NCBI GenBank assembly: GCA_032622095.1
Contig: CP136064.1
Location: 185,362,209-185,426,208 of the forward strand
Length of the DNA: 64,000 bases
Origin: Siphonodentalium dalli
Taxonomy: Eukaryota > Mollusca > Scaphopoda > Gadilida > Siphonodentaliidae
Reading direction: 5' to 3'
The position numbers were made by a program, and so were the translations under genes. Under the pieces are notes generated by a model. It saw only the letters and a list, made by a program, of their open reading frames with translations. It did no database searches and was not told where the DNA came from. This document shows positions 59,402-64,000 of this stretch, piece after piece. Each line of letters starts with the position of its first letter. The first letter of the stretch is position 1.

Positions 59402-59791
59402 TTAACCCTTTACCCAACAAACCGGCCAAATAAAGCTTCAACAGCCTAAAATATCTTCGGTCTGTCTCAATAGAACCATACAAATATGGATATCATTGGA
59501 ACCGGCTCCTTGGCCACATTGTGATAGTTACAGTTATACCCTGTGCCAATGCATTCTCTTATATATGCGAGTCGACCATAGGTCGCCTCGCATATATAAG
59601 AGAATGCATTGGCCTAAAAAAAATCTTTTTTTAACACTTTTTACCATTTTTTCTTACATTCTTTAACAATTTTATAATTTTTAATGTGTTAAGCCAATGC
59701 ATTCTCTTATATATGCGAGGCGACCTATGGTCGACTCGCATATATAAGAGAATGCATTGGCACAGGGCCCTTCTGTTGGGTAAAGGGTTAA
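59402..59791. mobile_element. TTAA-flanked piggyBac-like MITE, near-copy of 38449-38848
   Basis: TTAA at 59402 and 59788, ends TTAACCCTTTACCCAACA and TGTTGGGTAAAGGGTTAA. Differs from the intron copy mainly by a 10-bp deletion of one GGCCAAAACC unit and a few substitutions. Confidence 0.85.
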
Positions 59792-59801
59792 AGCATCTTT
59801 A

Positions 59802-59982
59802 TTAACACTTCCTTTACTAAATACTCATTGTGGGTAGTTCCCTTAGGAAATGTTCAGATAATAACTAACTTTTCGTCTATGTCGTTCGCTTATATTTCCT
59901 GAAAATCCCCTCCAGATGAATAATAGACCATTCTAATGTAAACACCTGAATGGGAGAATCCATTTAGTATAGAAAGGGTTAA
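59802..59982. mobile_element. TTAA-flanked CTTTACTAAAT MITE, internally deleted
   Basis: TTAACACTTCCTTTACTAAA at 59802; right end TTTAGTATAGAAAGGGTTAA. It lies 10 bp from the preceding TTAA element. Shorter than the 55.79-kb copy (181 versus 242 bp). Confidence 0.72.
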
Positions 59983-60547
59983 ACTGGTGTATAATATATG
60001 TATAACATAAATTAGGTTCAAACATGGCCTGCGGCTTTAAAAGCACACGTAATGTTTGATAATTGTCGTTGCCCCGGTTGAGAAAAGATCCAATACAAGC
60101 TATAAAACTCTTCACTGCTAAATGGCATCATGCCGCCATGTGCTGGGCCATTGACTGTATGGCCATTTTCCAATGGAAAAATATAATGGGAATATCATGA
60201 AAACATCCTGGAACCAGGGTTCGCTGGACGACAATTTTCTCTTATCATGTTTTCCAGACTGGAACGTCATACACTGTTTAAACCTTAGAGTTACAATGGT
60301 TCCGAAGGACCAATCTCTTTTCCAGTTATCAATAATGGCTAAATGCTAGTGTGTTGAAGTAGGTCTGTACTCAGTATGGATGTATAGCACACATAGTGAG
60401 ATTTTACATCAGTACTGATAGCAGCCAAGAAGTTAATACACACGACATTTACAATATTACCATTGTCTTCAATTTTATCCGTAAAAGTAATAATTGAATA
60501 ACATATCACTATATTGAAGTCGGCAACATACATGATACTTGAATTAA
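59983..60547. other. No gene recognised
   Basis: Unique AT-rich DNA without a supported frame. Confidence 0.4.
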
Positions 60548-61670
60548 TTAACTCTTTCACTACCGATCGCGACTTGAGTCGAATTACCCATACACTGCCG
60601 ATCGCGACTTGAGTCGAATCTGACACCTTCGTCCCGTAACATCAGTCCATGGGAAGTAACTCTATACTATTCTGTGAAAACAGTGTATGTGATGTATTCA
60701 ATTTTGTAACGAGAAACTCCCGGTTTATTTTTTTGTTATTTCGGGATGTAGGCCATTTTGTTTTGTTATTAAGTGGTCGCGGTCACGTGACCTTCCTGGT
60801 ATGGGAAGTGTTTTCCATTCCACAAAGACCAAGTTTCAGGAATATACCTCTGCATATACAAAAGTTATTGCGAAATACCCAATAATATATGTATTTAGCA
60901 GAAATATACTAACTTGTTTTCGGTTCCCAATACTAACACCAACTTACATACCAAATTTCGTCAATTATCTCTACAGATACAAAAGTTATTGAGAAATAAT
61001 GAATTTTCCTTATATTTAGGTGTGGCGGCCATCTTGTTTTGTGATCATGTGGTCACGGTCTCGTGACCCTCATGTGGTCACGGTTTCGTGACCCTGGCAG
61101 ACTGGGAAGTGTTTTCAATTCGCAAGTCCAATATCTAACTGTGCACCAAGTTTCACGAACATACCTTAACAGATACAACAGTTATTGAGAAATTACGCAA
61201 TCAATATGTATTTAGCAGCAATATACTGACATTATCTTATATTTTGGGATGGCGGCCATCTTGTTTTGTGGTCACATGATCGTGGTCACGTGAAATGTGA
61301 CACTGGCGGACTAGAACATATTTTCTATTCCCAATACTGATACCTACTTACATACCAACTTTCATGAAAACATCTCTATAAATACAAAAGTTATTGAGAA
61401 ATACTAAAATTTTCTTATATTTTGGGGTGGTGGCCATCTTGTTTGTGGTCATGTGATCGTGGTCACATGGCATTGGTGGACTGGGGCATGTTTTGGATTC
61501 CCCAGACCAATACCTAAATGCATACCAAGTTTCATGAAAATAGCTCGGCAGATACAAAAGTTATTGAGAAATATCCAATCCATATGTATTTAGCAGCAAT
61601 ATGCTACATGTATAGTATGCTTGGCAGTAGCAGATCTGTCTGTGGTGCTGCATGGCAGTGAAAGAGTTAA
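60548..61670. mobile_element. TTAA-flanked element with four internal repeats
   Basis: Ends TTAACTCTTTCACTACCG / GGCAGTGAAAGAGTTAA with TTAA at 60548 and 61667. Two copies of GATCGCGACTTGAGTCGAAT sit near the left end. The interior has about four diverged units of 180-250 bp carrying GGCGGCCATCTTGTTTTGTG, a GTGGTCACGTGACC palindrome and ACAAAAGTTATTGAGAAATA. Non-coding; piggyBac-like by its ends. Confidence 0.75.
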
Positions 61671-61708
61671 ATGATGCTAACGTTGATAGTTTTCTTCTGA
61701 TATTTTGA

Positions 61709-61961
61709 TTAACCCTTTCTATACTAAATATTCAGTGACGAGTAGTTCCCTTAGGAAATATTCAGATAATAAGTTCAACAAATGACCAATATAAACCTTT
61801 CCCACAAATGAATAGGACTTCTTTCTGCACTTGTATTATCTGTTCATCTGTTAGTCATCTGCTTATATGTCCTGGTCACCCCTCCATATGAATAATAGAA
61901 TATTCCAATGTATATTGTCACAACTGAATGAAAGAAACCAGTTAGTAAAGTAAAAGTTCAA
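61709..61961. mobile_element. CTTTACTAAAT MITE, right end decayed
   Basis: TTAACCCTTTCTATACTAAA at 61709 and GATAATAAGTTCAACAAATG inside; the right end reads TTAGTAAAGTAAAAGTTCAA without TTAA. Confidence 0.65.
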
Positions 61962-62507
61962 CTGGCTGCTCCTTCACTTTGATTCTGATGACTGAATATC
62001 ACAATTATTAAAATTTATTTCCTTCTGACATGAATGGAGATCATTTTCATGAATGGATGCAAATCCTCATTCCACTGATATTATTGGTTGCGCCAGAACA
62101 AAACTGTTCTATCTCCATTTTGGCGGGAAATATCGTCTTTTTCTTTCGATTCAGTGCGGGATGTCCGAAAATCACCCGATATCATATCTAATGTATACCA
62201 AATTCGAATGAGAGGCTGTGTATCTAATAAATTTATTAAATAAATTTCAGTGCTAAAATGTTGTATCTCTGACCTTCAATAGAAAGCAATGGAACCCCAA
62301 CTTGGCAGAGTGCCAGCGAAGTGACTAGTTGGAAATAATGCTTTCTCACTCCTAGGCATGAACATCTTATTTCTGGGATAATTATTTAGTTAAAATCACA
62401 CAAATGTTGTGATTTGGGATTTTTGCACGTTCATATCATTAAAAACACAAAAAACCACTATGGTACGTAAAAAAAAACTAGAAAAATTTACACAAATCTC
62501 CAAAGTG

Positions 62508-62629
62508 TTTTTTCATGATTACACCCAAGATATCATGTTTTGTCTCGAAACTCGTCATATAATAGTATTTTTTCATGATTACACCCAAGATATCATGTTT
62601 TGTCTCGAAACTCGTCATATAATAGTATT
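62508..62629. repeat. 60-bp exact tandem duplication
   Basis: TTTCATGATTACACCCAAGA begins at 62511 and 62571; the two 60-bp units differ only at the last base. Confidence 0.9.
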
Positions 62630-63671
62630 CTTCCAAAACAGAATGAGAACATAACTGGAGGGGATCAAAACTTTAAACTCGATTTCCGACAAAAATTTAA
62701 ATATGGAGATAGAACACTTTAGTTCTGACAAGACGATATAACACTAATATCCTCAAAATTTGAAGTTGAAAACACCATATGTGCCTTTAAATGTAAATTT
62801 ACAAGTGGTAACTAACAGTGTATACAACAATTGAATAAAATATATTCCCGATCAGTAGCACTCGATTCTATCATACTAGTATGTAGCACCAATCTCATAG
62901 AAGACCCTGCTTCAAATGCCTGCAGTCTGACATGGAATTCATAATTGGGACATGGTACACTTATTTTTTTTATATTGGGAAGAGCGAAGGTAACAAGTTC
63001 ATAGGTTATATAAGCACAAATGAATTCAATTGGGCAATGATGAGGATAAATTTATAAATAGGATGAGCCAGGTAGCCAATTTTTTTAGCACATAAAATTA
63101 TGATATCAGTAACTCTTCTGTGACATGTATGATTCAACGATGTTTTGCACAGAATGTTATTAGAGAGCGAAAAACACTCAACCGCAATAGAAAAAAGATT
63201 TTGTATTGTTCATGTTCCAAGAACGAATGAGTCGTGGGGTTGATGTTGGACCGTTTTGTAAAAAAATTAACACCCTGCACTTTTCAGTATACAAAAATGC
63301 AAAAGAATCTGAGTAGCTGTAAGTTTCTTACTGCTGGAATGCTATCAGAAATAATAATTTGCTTCAGTTTTCGTGATAGTGAAAGCAAATTTATTATGTA
63401 GTATATACTGTCAGAGTAAATGTGGTCACAAAATTACTGATATTGGTAGAAACAGAAGTGGGTTGAAAACATTTTGACAGAATTGTTTAAATTGATTTGG
63501 TTGAATAATGAAAAGAACTAGGTGTGCGTTTCTGCATGATAATGACCCAACGTTATGTTCAATTACACAATGGTGGTGCAAATTTTCTGTAGAAAGAAAT
63601 ACTTTGGTATAAAATATTACAAGATCAACTGCATGAGTTGGGTTGTGGTTGGTTAAGTCAGCTCCAATTTA
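62630..63671. other. No gene recognised
   Basis: Unique AT-rich DNA; no domain or splice-bounded frame seen. Confidence 0.4.
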
Positions 63672-63929
63672 TTAACCCTTCCATCAATGGAGCTCCCTGA
63701 AATTTTGTGAAAACCCTGTGCCAATGCATTCTCTTATATATGCGAGGTCCCATAGGGAGCCTCGCATATATAAGAGATTACATTGGCCTAACAATATTTA
63801 CTTTGACTATATAAGCCAGTCCATTCTCTTACATATGCAATGCTCCCTATGGCAGACTCGCATATATAAGAGCACTGGCACAAGATCTTTATTGCTGCAG
63901 CAGTGCAGCTCCCGTCATGAAAGGGTTAA
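63672..63929. mobile_element. TTAA-flanked foldback MITE
   Basis: TTAA at 63672 and 63926; ends TTAACCCTTCCATCAATGG and CATGAAAGGGTTAA. Two hairpins on CTCTTATATATGCGAGG, as in the elements at 31.8 and 41.3 kb. Confidence 0.78.
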
Positions 63930-64000
63930 TAATGACACACATTTCTGTGTATAAGAGTTACCGAACTAATATATGCCATAAATTTATCATGTTTAAATAA

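Overview
The window is eukaryotic: AT-rich, dominated by transposable-element debris, with one recognisable spliced gene and no operons or bacterial signals. The style of the repeats (many short TTAA-flanked and hAT-type non-autonomous elements, foldbacks, tRNA-headed SINE-like pieces) fits an invertebrate, perhaps a marine lophotrochozoan. That lineage guess is inference only; no sequence here proves it.

The gene is on the + strand at 29,898-41,887. Eight exons splice in frame into 334 visible residues that match the LETM1-domain protein family closest to LETMD1, a mitochondrial inner-membrane protein. The visible part runs from before the membrane segment to the stop codon. The exon(s) holding the start codon and mitochondrial presequence were not found. 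Every intron holds repeats, several within 10-50 bp of a splice site, and a foldback starts 53 bp past the stop codon.

Left flank (1-29,897): unique AT-rich DNA, degenerate ~160-bp tandem repeats (2.4-5.1 kb, 6.3 kb), two copies of a retroposon-like element (4.06 and 10.19 kb), a 1.09-kb hAT-like element with a perfect 8-bp target duplication (8.74 kb), a palindrome cluster (11.25 kb), a 377-bp tandem duplication (12.48 kb), a nested TTAA element (13.59-15.25 kb), a pogo/Tigger-like element carrying an inserted hAT-like element (21.55-24.03 kb), tandem SINE-like units (24.97-25.39 kb) and a long inverted repeat with a tRNA-like spacer (25.66-26.52 kb).

Right flank (41,888-64,000): foldback elements of one hAT-like family in long and short forms, a patchwork insertion at 45.25-45.41 kb built from pieces of DNA 1.2-1.8 kb away, TTAA-flanked elements nested in each other, minisatellites at 47.77 and 50.16-50.84 kb, and a 1.12-kb TTAA element with internal repeats at 60.55 kb. 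No second gene was recognised. All class assignments of mobile elements rest on terminal repeats and target duplications read by eye, because no transposase was found.
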